From NCBI GenBank assembly GCA_008933995.1, contig WARS01000038.1, positions 4,482,010 through 4,546,009 on the forward strand: DNA of 64,000 nt, in the 5' to 3' direction. This document shows positions 1 to 12,480 of the stretch, in pieces. The position numbers and the translations under genes are program-made. This DNA comes from Datnioides undecimradiatus (Eukaryota; Chordata; Actinopteri; Lobotiformes; Datnioididae). The stretch's first letter is position 1. The number at the start of each line of letters is the position of its first letter. The notes under the pieces were generated by a model, which was not told the DNA's origin, made no database searches, and worked only from the letters and a program-made list of their open reading frames with translations.

Positions 1-1679
1 TTAATCGTCCTCTTTATTCCTCGCTCAGCTCAAAGTAAAAACTGCCTGATAGATAAAGATATTACACATTAAGAAGATGATAACATGACAAATTAAGGGA
101 TTAAACAGACGGCGAAACTGGATCAAATGATCTGGATTCTTTGCCAACTGAAGACAGACTTATATAAGAAAAGGTCATTACCAGAGGCCGGGACAGAGCC
201 ACGCCATGTCCACCTCCTCCAGGTTAGCGTGAGCATCATTGTGAGCAGCTGTCATGTCTTGATTTTGTCATTTTGGTTCGGTCAAATCATCAAAAGAATC
301 CCTGCAGCTTCACCCCTACGTTCAGATCATTTAGTTTCACTGTTTACTGATCACTTTAGTCAAATATGTTTCAACTTTCTGCCAATATTTCCTGCTGCTT
401 CATGGAAAAAGTTGTCTTTTATTGTGAGGAAACAGCTGGAAATGTAACGGGATGCATTTACTTGGTGAAAAGTTGTGTGTGTTTGTTGTTGTTTGTTGTT
501 GGATTCTACCTCTGGTTTAAAGTCAAATCTTTTTTGTTTTGTCCTGTTTCATCTGTCGCTGTTTGATTTCATGCACTCCTTCCTTTTTGCATCCAGTTGT
601 CACGTTTCTCCGTTGTTTTTCTTTTACAGCTTTCTAATAAATGAAAATGTAGAGATGGCCATTGCAAATAGCAGCCCTGTGCTGTTTTCTCTCAGGTTTG
701 TCGGTCTCACAGCAGTGGTGGTAAACGTGTCGGTGCGGTGTTGCAGTGCAAACACTGAACTCTGTCTGCCTTGAGATGTGCGTTGACTGTTAATTAGCAT
801 CCCAGACCCACGGCACTGTCTTCCTCCCCTCCTGCGTCTCACCAGGCGTGTGTGGATCCTTCATGGTGGCAGACATCTTAATCAACTCAATGGCTTGTCT
901 GTGCGCTCATCCGCATTCATCCCTCAGTTTGCATATGGACCTCTGCACAGCGGTAGCTAATCACTTTCTATTTTTGCATGCATTCTTATAGATGGAGCTT
1001 TCATTCACAGTGTGTATATTTCAGGCCTCAGTGGATGTAGTTTCCTGACTTTTTCCTATTCCAACCGACTTTTACAAGAAGCATTCGCATCCTTTTGAGA
1101 GCAGGCCGACTTGTCTGTTTAATCTATGCTGTAGATTTGCTGTTCCCTGCGTTACAGCCTTAAGTGCACTGACCCACGATGTAAATTCATGTTGCAGCAA
1201 TGCAGGCTGCAGCTATGCTTGGTCCTCCTGCATCTGCTTGTCTGTGTCTCTAAGTGGCCAGACAAGCGCAGAACATTCACCCTCCCTCTGCCTCGATGTT
1301 GGTGGTTGAACACACCATCTCCTCCAACGCCCTTTCCTCTTTTGCACAAGTTGTGAACGCTCACAACAGGGTTTGCTCACACACTGCCATCACAATGCCC
1401 AGATTAAGTTTATTCATTTTCACTCCATCAGTTTTGTATTGTAAACAAAGGTCACAACATTGACAGAGGCCTTCAGTGTTGTTTCACAGCTTTACATTTG
1501 ACCTGTTCAATGACTGAAACGTTTCCCATTTGGAGTGAAACGACCTCGCACATGGAGGTCAAGGTGACCTTTGGGGAAGTGTCACACTACATTGTGATTG
1601 TTAATCGGCCAGTTTAAGTAACGAATGAATGACCATGAAAAGAAAAAGACATTTGCTGTCTTTTTACGAAGGATCTTTG

Positions 1680-1711
1680 TATTTATTTATTATTTATTTA
1701 TTGTATTATTT
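1680..1711. repeat. Imperfect ATTT microsatellite
   Basis: Repeated ATTT/ATTATTT units, interrupted. Simple sequence only. Confidence 0.7.
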
Positions 1712-4302
1712 GTCTGCAGGGCTGCAGATTCTTTAATGCATTCTGCTGTTTACGCTGCTTTTTTTAAAAAGTGATATTCTCCCGAGGCAGGCTCAGCCTC
1801 ACACTGGCTGCCTCTCAGGTGGCCCTGAGGTGCGAGCCAGCACTGTTGTTGTTCCAGCTTTTCTCGCTCTGTCTTCTGCACCCATTTTCACTTTGAAAAA
1901 AAAAGCTGAAAATAGCAAAAACAATTGCATCTCAAAATGCACAAATCTGGGGAAAGAAACCCCAACTTGGAACAAACCACCGCCCCAGTTAAGTTTCAGT
2001 GAGTTTGCAGCGGGACGATGAGGGAGGAGAACGTTTCAGTACACCGACACCTGGAACAGCCAATACTGGGTCAGAGCACATGAGAATATGTAGCGGGAGT
2101 AAGCACATGAAGTATCACTTTCAAACTTCAATATCTTAAATTTACAGTACAACACCCTCCTTCTAATGAGCTAGATAATAAAACAATTAAAAATGTTTTT
2201 TCTGCTCTATTATTCCTGACTGATTCAGTCTGTTTTTCTGTTTCTATGTTATGAGCAGCTGCCACAAGAGTGGAAAGTAGCGTTTGTCGCTCTGGAGTGT
2301 TTGTCTGTGTTTTATTTTTGGCTCAACATGAACATCAGCTGGTTCATCACCCAGCACCTGCTTAGCATACACCTGTGTCTGTCTGTCACCGCAGATGTTT
2401 ATAACAGCATTTTTGGTGATGGATCTCACACAGTTGCTGTAATTTTGTCATCTGGTTTTCTAATAAAAGGACTTAGATCAAAGTTACACATTATAAGTGT
2501 CACTGTACAGGACTTTAGACCTGGCTTTAGGCACTTTGCATGAAGCTGTGTGAGACAAAAGCCCTAGAAACACCCTAAAATGTGCCTGGGGTTCTTAAAT
2601 CAAATCAAATTTACCGTTTTAAAAGGCATCTTAAGTCAACATCTAATCATATCTGCACTCTTTTAATGACGTCTAAACAAATTTATCACTCTGTTCATCA
2701 GTTTTGTAATGAACCTCCTAATAAATCCTTTCACAAACACCTGCTCAGGAAAAGTGCTTAAAATATGTGATAACTTAAAAAGAGCTGGCTGACAACTTGC
2801 TGCTTCTTAACATTTTCTTGCTGCTCTCTGGCTGAAGAAACAACTCTGCAAGGCACAATCAGTGTAATCAGCTGCAAATATGTTGGTTCTCAGTGCTCAG
2901 AGATCATCTGAACAGGTTTAAAAATAAAACACAGCTTGTGTTGAGCGTTTGCTGTCCCTGCTATTATTTCTAGTCAAGCGCTGGGCGAATCTGTGAAACA
3001 GTCAGGCTGTATAACCCAGGCTTTCATCATCACCAGTGACTGATGAACTGAACTAAAACAACATCATGCATGAGTAGATTCAACTCACCCACACATAGAA
3101 CAAAAGGCAAATATGAATCAAAGCAAGAGATCAAAACGAGAGAGACAAAAAACTCATGAAGCATTTCATAAACGTGTGCGCAAGTCAGTGTCAGATCCTA
3201 TTCTGGATGATAACAACTAAAAAAAAAAAATGTCTGTGCAGGTCGAGTGGAACAGTGGAAATAAATTGTGCTGCATGATAAATCAGCTGAAGCTTCATGC
3301 TAAAATGAGATGGAGCTGAGATGATACCTGCTCCAAAATGACAGATTACACAAAATTAGAGTCCAACTGACACGAGGCCGATGTTCATACTGGTTTTAGA
3401 GACAGAGACAGCGGATTGTGCACTGATTTTGCAGCAATATGACTATGCAAAGGTGCTTTCTGAAACAAATGACTTTATTAAACGACCTCTGTCAGTTAAA
3501 ATCTATATGCAACTATGCAGTGACACTGAAATATGACAGCGAGTAGCTTATCTGCATTATATTTTGGGAAAAAAAGCTGCTTACATATCAGAAACATATC
3601 TGCCAATAGTCAGATACACTAGGTAATATCTGCAGTAGCCACATGTTAGTTTTATATATGATATTATAAGCCGAGCAATAAAAATAAAATGTGAAACTAC
3701 ATGAATTCTTTAAAGGATTGCTGGTGATTTAAAGCCCCTGCTGACAAAGGAAGTATACATTTACATAGCCGTGATTAGGGCCGACCTAATTTTCTGTTAT
3801 TTCTTTATTTTGAGACAGTGGGGAGAGAAATATCTTCTTTATTAGGACTAAAAAGAGAAAATGTAGCTTTTTCTTAATTGCAACGATTTGGAAAGGAGCT
3901 CCAGCAATCTGGTTCCTTCTAAAAATAGTTGCTTTTGCTCTTTTCCTGCGTCCCCGTTCAGACATTGTCAAACATCTGTTAGCTGCTTCCACAGGCCGTG
4001 TCACTTGCAACCACAACATTGCAATAATGTGCTGTCTCATTACTGTTCTCCCCGTTGTGGAAACACAGACAGGCTCCATTTAAGTGAGTGATGTCACGTC
4101 GCGGGAGCTGAAATTCGCGCGATGATGCTGTGTCCTGCAGGACGGGGACGGCAGATGCACCGGTGCCCTTAAGCAGATGCTCTCAACCATCAATCCCCTC
4201 CTCATTATGCTTACGCTCTTTGAAATCAATCTGTTACGTCCGGCACATTCCAGGAGCGATTTTGTGATGAAGTGCTGTAATTTGCTTCTTTTCCCTCCAC
4301 CT

Positions 4303-4318
4303 AAAAAAAAAAAAAAAA
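4303..4318 (+). repeat. Poly(A) run, A16
   Basis: Uninterrupted run of 16 A. No recognisable SINE or LINE body was seen directly upstream, so it may be a simple homopolymer. Confidence 0.9.
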
Positions 4319-4932
4319 TCTGCTTGCCTGCATCTGTTTTAGTTACTGATTTTCCCAGATAACCCAGAATGCCTTTCAGCAAAACCCTTGAAAGTCTGAA
4401 GCGAGCAAGTTTTAAGTAAAGAGAGAGGAGTTAGGAGACGTTTTGTCAAGTAAAAGTAAGTTTCTCTACTACGCAGCCTATATTCCTGCTAAAATTACAA
4501 AAATGCCCCAAGTTGCAGAAGCTGGAGGATTATAAAAAGAAGCTGCACTGCATTTTTGGCTATTGAGGATTTTGTCAATGGAGGAATTGGTATCTCTTCC
4601 TTCTCTGCAGTGGACGTCTCTCTGTATTGTTGTGCAAATGCAGGTGCAGAGTTTGATCTTATAAGAGTATTCTGCTCTCAAACTCCATTGTTCCGTTGTC
4701 CGAAATATCAGCTGCACGCTCTGGACCCTAAGAAAACACAGAAGAGTGTTTTATCAATTTACTTTTAAAGCAACGTGTTCACTTTGCATGAAGTTTGCAT
4801 TAACAAACGGGTGAAGGCAGAAAATAAATATAATGGAGGTGGTCGCTTATGAACAGGGCGGTTTTGTGGTTTGATGAATATTAAAATGATGTGAATCATG
4901 TGTTGCGGCCTCACCAGATCTCAGCCCAAGTG

Positions 4933-5045
4933 CCAAGTCAAGTCAGTTTTGTTCACATGATCCCAAAAATCACAAAACTGCCTTAAAGAGCTTCACATTC
5001 TTTGCAACATATGACCTCAGTTGTCCTTTACTTATACAGAATGAC
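4933..5045 (+). repeat. Decayed teleost interspersed repeat fragment
   Basis: The stretch begins with a CAAGTCAAGTCAG-type start and continues through an ATCACAAAACTGCCTTAAAG block and a GCAACATATGACCTC block. This order resembles a very common fish repeat that runs from TTTATATAGC through ATCACAA, TTTGCCTCA, GGGCTTTACA and ACATACGACA. The resemblance is from memory and the copy is heavily diverged. The family name is not asserted. Confidence 0.5.
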
Positions 5046-8000
5046 ACTACAGTGCAGACGCCCAACAACAATGTGCATGCATTAATTGACTGAGCTGGAT
5101 GTTGTTGCCTGAATGTTCACCTGTTGGGTAGTTTGCGAGGGGAAGGGGCAGTTTGAGGAGGAGAGGAAACACAGACTGAATGAATCAAATAATGAAAACA
5201 CAACCTAAGAAAACAGAGCGGGATGTCAGATTTAGTGTTCGACGTTGCGGTGTCGCTTCCTGGAGATCTCCCCTCAATCATCACGCATCCAGCAACATTT
5301 TTTATGCCTGCTCCAAATGAAACTGCTGCTGCTTTCCGTCTTTCCATATTTCACAGCGTAGTCGGCTTCGCTGGAGTCTTTTCTGAACGATATCGTCTTG
5401 AGAGCGTGGTTTGTTTTTCACCTCTGCATCCTTCCTGCTAGAGCTGGAGGGGAGAGTGGGACCTCCAAAAAAAAACAAAATTGTGTTCGTGCAAAGTTGA
5501 AGTCGGCTTGGTGCTGCAGTTGTTTTCTCTGATACATTAATAATAGGCGACCACTGCTGTTTTCTTTGCAATATTGGGAAACACAGGGCTTCTGTGTAAT
5601 AGCCTACATGTGGTAAAGTGACTTGAATACACAAATACATGCAGGAGAAATAACAGAAGGTCCTTCAAGGATCCTGAGAGTCTCAGTATCAGATATTTCT
5701 AATTGTCTTAAACGTTTGATGATGACCCTTCATATACATCTCAGTGATAACAAGTGAACTCGTCCGTGTGCTGGTAAAGTCCAGCAGAGCACAGTGCACA
5801 GACTCTTCCTCTGCAACCGGATCAATTTTTGACCAATGGGATGTTTTGGACCTCCAAGTTTTGTCCTCGCTCTTCAGTTTTTAGTCTTCCAGGCAGGTTG
5901 GCAGCAGATCAGAATCACCTCATATGGGAATGATCTACATTTTACTCTTCAAAAACATATTTTAAGCTAAAGAAAATACACAATTTCAGAGAAAATCAGT
6001 GGTTTCCCACCTTGTTCGGGATCTTGTATCATTTCGGAGTTGCGATCAGTTCCTCCAAAGACTGGTTTTGCCTCAGTTGGTTTCACTGAAATCGCTGCTC
6101 AAGGCCAAAAATGGAAAACAATCCAATAATTTATAAAAAAGATGAGAGGAAAGTCAAAAGGATGACTACAGATTGATGCAGGACTCTATTATTCATGCCG
6201 TGATGCCTTGGATCTGTTTGGAGGGGGTTCTGACCTTTAATTTGGGCACCGGGTGATAACCAAACCATCCTCACCTTAACCAGGTACAACAGTAAAACGA
6301 TGCTCATATACTGAGGCATCAATATTAATCCAATAATATCTCAGTAATATGTGTATTTTGCATCTATCTGAAGCACATTCGAGTATTTTTGCATAGTTGT
6401 TGTAGTACATCTCCTTCCACTGGTGACAGTTTTACTCTGCTGTGTCTTCATGAGACAAATGATCTAATACCAGGATCCTAAATACAGTGCGATCTAGTTT
6501 TAGATTTGTATTATTTGGATTTTCGAGGATGGGAGCTCAGGCCTCGAAGCAGCCACGGAGCTGAGGTCTCTTCGCTCCCCATCACTCCTTAACAGAAAGT
6601 AAGAAAATATGTATGAAGCAGCTCATCACAGATAAGCAGACAGCCGTTCGGTGTCTCACTCAAGGACAATGACTGCGTGCAGCGATCAAACCCGAGGCCT
6701 TGTCATTAAATCCACTCAATATGTGGATATTCTCTTCTCTTGCAGGACTGTCTCTTGTCTTGGGGTAATGCACACTTTGTTGGTTTACCGCAAACATTTT
6801 AATCTTGATAAAACACCAGAACTGAGGTCTTTGTGTAAAAAATACCTGCATTTTGTTAAATCCAAACATCTCCTCTACTCAGAAATATCATTTGTGTTTC
6901 CGTGTTTCCATTTTATCATTCATCATACACCACACTGTATCTCTTTAAATGCAGCAACAATGCTCGCTGCAGGCAGCTGGTCACTGCGGGAAGCCCCCAC
7001 TCTCTTCCTGTGCTGTGAAAAAAAAAAAAAAAAAAAAAGACAGTGAAGAAGACAAATAATCCTCATCTGAGGGAGAGAGTGGTGTTAGGACACATTATGA
7101 TGATAAGTCATCGCTATACAACTCCTGTTCCTTTGATCTTGCGTCACACACCGGAGCCTAAGCATGGTGGGGAATGGATAACAAGCCCGGTACTGTACGC
7201 CCTGTGTGTTATCTAGATAATCAGCAGTAGATCTTTATTATGCGGTGTTACAAGTTTAAAAAAACGCCTGCGGTGTGCTGTGTGTCAACACAACACAACC
7301 TGTCATGAAACCCCGAGGCTTAAATAAAGAGCAAATAATGAACAAGTTGTGTTCTGGCTTGTGGTGTGTGCATCTGTCTTCAAAATGGGATAGAAAAGGT
7401 AATAAGTAATTGAGTGTGCTTGTGCGCTGGAGGGGGGTTACGCAGCAGTAGGTTGAGCCTATGGGGAGTAGATGGAGAATCGCTGCTGCTCTGCGCTGCC
7501 TGATTTCACCACCTGCAGTTGTTTGATCCTCCCTGCAGAGGGCAATGCAGCTCCAGCAATCCCAGCTCCACACGCGTGACACAGGAGCTGGGAACACTTG
7601 GACACTATTATCAACTGGCTGTTCATCTGGGCTGAATGGCGTCTTTTAGGATGTTTCCTAAGTGTCTGACTGAGGCCTGTTGACAATAAAAGAACAAAAC
7701 AGAGCTCAGGAGAGACTAAAATCTACTACTAGAGGCTGGTTTTAACTAAAGTGCACCAAAGCTTTCATCCTTTTAATGGACGCCATGTAATGGCTCATTA
7801 TGCAACCAAATAGGGGAGAAAAAGGGAAGGTTGGTGCAGGGGATGAGCAGATTTGGACAGAGCACCTATGGGAGAGCAGCTGTTAATGCACACATTGACT
7901 GGTTTGAATGTAGGTTTAATGCTGCTACATATTGAGAGGCTGCCAGCGGGGCAATGAGTTACTGAAGTATTTGTAAGATTTGTAACAGTGCCACTGTTAA

Positions 8001-8220
8001 CAATGACACTTTAACGGACTTTAATGTTGCTGAAATCACCATTTAAACTACTGCTATTTCCATTATTGCTATTTTCATTATTAATTAATCTGCTGATAAT
8101 AATAGATGATAATTGAATATCTTGTCTAGGAACTGAATATAATCATGACATGACATTTTGAATTAAGACTGAAATTCCTAGTAAGAGCTTGTGAAAAGTA
8201 TTTTTAGGCTTGAATTACAT
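5046..8220. other. No gene seen (intergenic or intronic)
   Basis: Non-coding sequence with short chance frames on both strands. It includes an A21 run at 7018-7038. The stretch around 7740-7990 has little simple sequence and could be conserved non-coding DNA, but nothing in the sequence alone proves that. Confidence 0.6.
7018..7038 (+). repeat. Poly(A) run, A21
   Basis: Uninterrupted run of 21 A following TGCTGTG. No terminal repeat or target duplication was recognised around it. Confidence 0.9.
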
Positions 8221-8272
8221 TCACGACCACTCAGTGGGGCTGTGCTCCCCAGGTTGGGAACCGCAGCTCCAT
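8221..8272 (-). mobile_element. Possible hAT-type terminal fragment
   Basis: The plus strand reads CCCCAGGTTGGGAACCGCAG. Its reverse complement, starting CTGCGGTTCCCAACC, resembles the CAGTGGTTCCCAACCTGGGG ends of many vertebrate hAT (Charlie-like) non-autonomous elements. No matching second end or 8-bp target duplication was found, so this would be an isolated terminus. Confidence 0.35.
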
Positions 8273-9159
8273 ACCACCACGCTTTTATGGGCTCTCGAAA
8301 CTCACATATCACAGTGCTAATTCCTCGACCTCTTCTGTGGTCGAAACATGCTGCTAATTGCAATTTAACACGACCTGCCTTGTAGCGTTGCAGTGGTGAT
8401 TTAGTAAGTCGACCGCCTTTTTATGTGCTGTTTCCATTTTACTGTGTATCCCCCATAGAGACATTATCACCTGCTTTACTGTTTGATTGCATGTTGGTGT
8501 GGTTGCAGCTTCCCCAACGTTTGTGCTTTATAAGATCGTGAACTGAATATCTTTGGGCTTTGCCTTGTTGTTTTGAGAAGCCAAGCTGTCAAATGTTCAT
8601 TTGTTGCAGTCCTAGCTTCAGGTTCGGTCAGAAAAATCCACTTAAAGTAATTTATTTTACATTAATTAATAGATACTAACACTTCACAACACACAAGCAA
8701 TTAAAATAATCTGTCATTCCACCTCCTAACTCTGATTTTGACAAAGAACTGGCACTAGCTGCAGAGTCCTGTATTGTAACTACCAGAAAGCTTATAAGTG
8801 CTGGCTCATGAGATTCAGGCTTGATTCCACAAAAGCAATTTGCACCTATTGGTGGAGATGAATACAGTTAATGTAAATGAAGAAACTGCCCTGCAAAGCA
8901 CTTGAGCCGAAGCCCTCGCTATCTAGTGCCCTTATCTACAAATGCACTCGGCTGTGCTAATCGTGGACCTATTTCAGTGCCACATTATAATATCATTTCT
9001 GATCCAATAGCCTCATTGCACGCAGTAAGTACTCATCTAAAACAATGGACTAATGCGCCACATGCACTCTGCTGTTAGTCAGTTCATCTCCCACAACATC
9101 TTCTCTGCATTTGGTATTAGCGCACCTGATAGGGACACAATGCAGGGCTTGATTGAGGT

Positions 9160-9420
9160 CAGTAAAATAAAAAAATGGGGGTTAGCAAATGGCAGGAGGA
9201 GATGCAGAGAGGCAGGAGAAAGCAGGAGATTAGGGGGGGGAGAAAGGCAATGAGAGATGGGAGAGAGAATAAGGAAAGCAGATAAGGGATAATGAGGTGT
9301 TCGAAGGAAGAGTGATGGAGCAAAGAAAGGAAAAGGCGCAAATAATAGGCGAGTAGAATTTGGGGAAGAGACAGAGGAGATAAAGGTGAAAAAGGAGCAG
9401 GGGGAAGGTTGTGGTGCATC
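9160..9420 (+). repeat. Purine-rich (GA) strand-asymmetric tract
   Basis: For about 260 bp the plus strand is mostly A and G with scattered pyrimidines, rich in GGAG, GAGA and GGGGGG. Such tracts lack TAA/TAG/TGA complements on the opposite strand and so create long spurious minus-strand frames rich in Ser, Pro and Leu. Confidence 0.7.
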
Positions 9421-10212
9421 TGTGGTCGGGCTTAGCCGAACAGGGGCTGAGAGTGTGAGTGAGCGGGGATGGAGAGGAGCCACGCTGTGAGAGTAACAGG
9501 ATTGCGAAGGAAGCTGGACGTGGATGAAGCCGTCGGCCTTTGAGTGACAGGAAGGTGTGAGGGCACGCTGGGGGCGGCTCCAGGGAACGTCAGGGCCGGC
9601 TATGAGGCAACACAGAAGCAAGAGAGGACGAACAGGGAATAGATGCTGAAGGCCAAAATAAGAGTTTCTAACAGCACTGTTGTTGTGACGGTGCTTGGCA
9701 ATAAGACATCAGGGGCCACTTGATTTCTTATTGCATGCATGCATTTTCTTTGGCTGGGTCAAGCACTGCAGATGAACATCAGTGCAAATGACTGCCATTA
9801 ATATTATTGACAAGTGTTGAAATGCCATTGGGAATCCTCTCTGCAGATGGATGAAGAGGTTAGAGAGCAATGTTACACACTTCTCCTGAGATATGTTGAG
9901 GAAGGAACATCCAGAATATCTATTTTCATCATTTAAAAAAAATTATCAGCATGCATCATTATATAGTTTATTATTTAGAAGTGTTTCCTAAATTAAAACT
10001 ACATAGCAGATGGCAGAAATGCTTTTCTGCTCCGAGTGCACATGTGATTAATCATGTGGTCATTTGAGAGCTGCTCTGAAAGGTTACTCCACCACTTCCT
10101 GCGGGAAGGTGTCAGTTGAGCTTTTCTTTACTCCAAACAACAAAATTGTCCAAACTGTTGAAATGAGTTTGTGATATTTAATGCCAGAAATACAAATATA
10201 AAAATTACAAAT

Positions 10213-10228
10213 ATCTATCTATCTATCT
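10213..10228. repeat. Short ATCT microsatellite
   Basis: Four perfect ATCT units. Confidence 0.8.
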
Positions 10229-11330
10229 GGCTGATGGTCTGGAGATGGTAATTAGATAAATATCTCATAGTGGAGCCTCTGGGAAGGTTATAAAACAGTC
10301 TGAGGTTGAGCTGACCTCTCCATCTGCCTCTTGATAGCTAATTATAGCACTGACATATTGTTTGAGCCATGCTTGCAAGTGGAAGACCACCACATACATG
10401 AGAAAAATAAGAGTAATAACAGGAAGTAATGGGGGGAAGAGATGGGAAACAAGTCTGCTGGTTGGACTTTAGGAACACTGTGCTTCAAGGTCAGCACATA
10501 TTTGCATCCTCTTGCAGTATAGAATATCACTGAACCCCTGGTGGTCCTCATGAGATGAACCCCCCACCACCAATGAGAAAACAAGTCACGCATTAAAGCC
10601 CCTTTCTTCATTCTCTGTAAGTTTATGTCGTAAATATCTGCCGCAGCTTTAAGTAAAAGGGGATTCTGCGGGTTTACTCTCCACGGCATCTCCGTGTTTA
10701 ATATCGAGACTCAACAGGTCATCAATGACACACAGGTTTAATTAAATCACAGCTGTGGGCGCATCAATATGCACCGGACTCACCCCGGGTGGAAATAAGG
10801 TATTGGTTTATACACCCAACCGAGCTGGTGATTAGATAGGACGGTGTGGTGCGATCTGAGGTAGATCACAGGTCAAGGTTCTCGGGCATTGAGAGGTGAA
10901 TAAACCCTGTCACAGGGAGTAAAAGTGTGTATTTGTTTTTTATTGTTCGTGTTGATGTGTCCGCACAAAAAGAATTGGCAAAGATGCAAGTCATGTGACG
11001 AGGAGAGATGATGATGAGCAGAGTGAAGGAAGTGACCTCAGGACCAAGTAAAGCCTGAGAACAGGTGATATCATTTGGCTTAAGCTGACAACACGAAAGA
11101 GGTTTTTTAGAATGTATATTTATATATGTTATTGATTGTAAAATAATTGATTGATAAATAATATAGATTAAAATGCAAACAACAATATAGGCAGTGTAAT
11201 CCTTTTTTTTGGCTTCCGTCACTGTTTTTCTTTGGTCGGTGGGTATTTTCATCTCCGTCCAACTTTAATGTGCAAGCATGCACACAACTGAGATTAATCT
11301 AAAGTGTGATTCTGACACACACCTACATAT

Positions 11331-11353
11331 GCACGCACACGCACACACACACA
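11331..11353. repeat. CA dinucleotide repeat, interrupted
   Basis: CA units interrupted by single CG changes. Confidence 0.8.
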
Positions 11354-11521
11354 AACAGACGATTGTTCGCCTACCGAAATACTGATCTGTGCCGAGTCGG
11401 GGCCATAATTACTTGCTAGCAGACAGTGGAGGATGGGAAAGCCAAAAGAAATCATTAGGGAGCTGTCAGGTAGCTAAAACACTCTGATGTCAGTCCTCCA
11501 TGGGCACAGCGAGGCAACAGC

Positions 11522-11539
11522 GTTGTTGTTGTTGTTGTT
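11522..11539. repeat. GTT trinucleotide repeat
   Basis: Six perfect GTT units. Confidence 0.85.
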
Positions 11540-11591
11540 TGTATTTCTGCTTTGCTGAAGAGCACACAGCAGAGAGAGCGACAGGATAAAG

Positions 11592-11634
11592 ATGAGAGAG
11601 AGACAGAGAGAGAGACACAGAGAGAGAGAGAGAG
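11592..11634. repeat. GA dinucleotide repeat, interrupted
   Basis: AG/GA repeat broken by two AC-containing interruptions. A shorter GA stretch lies just upstream at about 11571-11578. Confidence 0.85.
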
Positions 11635-11849
11635 TATGTGAAACCAACAACGACAATGCTAGATTTGGACCCTTGATGATGCAAAGATGAGAATACACAG
11701 GACTGCTCCAGCACGTGGAGTAGTCCTGAGCTGGTGTAAATTAAGGATTTGAAGACATTTATTAATTTGTTTTGAGGCAGTAAATTGTCCTTGATGCCCT
11801 ATTCCCACTTTTTTTTTTAGGTTTAATTTAGTTTAGTCTTTTGATTTCT

Positions 11850-12075
11850 GTTAAAGCCCTTCATGCTTTGGCTCAGTATTATAGTATTTCTGATGTCTTC
11901 TGATCCATATTCTGCAGCAGGACTCCTCGGGTCAGGCGAGCGACTGCAGACAAAGGACAAATGAGGAGCATGTTTTTCTGTTTCAGCTCCAGCACGGTGG
12001 AATAAACTGCCCATGGACCTACCAAGACAGCAATTAAAAACCTACCAGTACAGACTTAATTCTCCATTTCTATTC
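11850..12075 (+). mobile_element. Non-LTR retrotransposon 3' coding fragment (decayed)
   Basis: Plus-strand translation in one frame gives the segments SSDPYSAAGLLGSGERLQTK, then a TGA, then FSVSAPARWNKLPMDLPRQ and LKTYQYRLN. This order resembles the C-terminal tail of many fish LINE polyproteins: R-S-D/A-x-G-L-L, then R-x-K-T-K-G-D-R-A-F-S-V-x-A-P-x-L-W-N-x-L-P, then F-K-x-x-L-K-T-Y-L-F. Only the tail remains, with an internal stop, no reverse transcriptase core and no recognised 3' repeat. An L2- or CR1-like clade is plausible but not shown. Confidence 0.55.
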
Positions 12076-12324
12076 ACAATTATTTGGGGGGTGTTTTTCG
12101 CATGTGATTCACTTTGTGCAACTGTGTTTTAGTAAATTCACTGGCTGCTTCCTTTCAGCCAAAACATCCTGCAGTATTTCCACCTGTTGCAGCGTGCAGA
12201 GCCCCAGTGTTTAACTGTAGAGTTACAGTCTAATTCCAAAAGACCAATATTTGCATTTATCTAAACAAATAACTAAAGAAATAACAAATTATGAAACTAG
12301 GACTTCTCCTATTAATGCCAAATG

Positions 12325-12480
12325 CTCTCTGATGTAGCATCTTTTTGTCCACTTGGGGGCAGCAGAACCCAAAACCCAAAACAAAGAGCTCAAAGATGCG
12401 AAAATGCACTGTGGCGTTCTGCAGAGCTCTCTGTGGGGTTGTTACTACTCACTTCATGTTAGTCTATAGTCATTTTAGCC
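12325..12480 (+). repeat. Teleost interspersed repeat copy (GGGGGCAGCA type)
   Basis: The stretch contains CCACTTGGGGGCAGCAG followed by an ACAAAGAGCTCAAAGATGCG block and a TTCTGCAGAGCTCT block. The GGGGGCAGCA core recurs at 44364-44373. I recall a long fish repeat with this order of blocks. The copy is diverged and its boundaries are approximate. Confidence 0.45.

Larger units (their letters stand above)
1..4932. other. No gene seen (intergenic or intronic)
   Basis: Non-coding sequence with stops in every frame. The longest open frames are about 100 codons, are low in complexity, and match nothing I recognise. It contains an ATTT-rich stretch near 1680-1711, an A16 run at 4303-4318 and AT-rich spacers. 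No repeat family was recognised with confidence. Confidence 0.6.
8273..11849. other. No gene seen; purine-rich and simple repeats
   Basis: Non-coding. It holds the purine-rich strand-asymmetric tract at 9160-9420, a short ATCT repeat, and CA, GTT and GA microsatellites between 10.2 and 11.6 kb. The 180-codon minus-strand frame across 9079-9621 is a product of the purine tract and not a gene. Stretches at 8880-9130 and 9660-9840 have the mixed, non-repetitive composition often seen in conserved non-coding DNA, which cannot be verified here. Confidence 0.6.

Noticed and set aside
609..629. Splice-acceptor-like TTTTCTTTTACAG
   Set aside because: Good acceptor consensus, but no open frame with a donor of exon size and no recognisable peptide follows.
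9079..9621. 180-codon minus-strand open frame
   Set aside because: It overlies the purine-rich tract. The product is Ser/Pro/Leu/Phe-rich without any domain, and a second minus-strand frame is also open across the same place.
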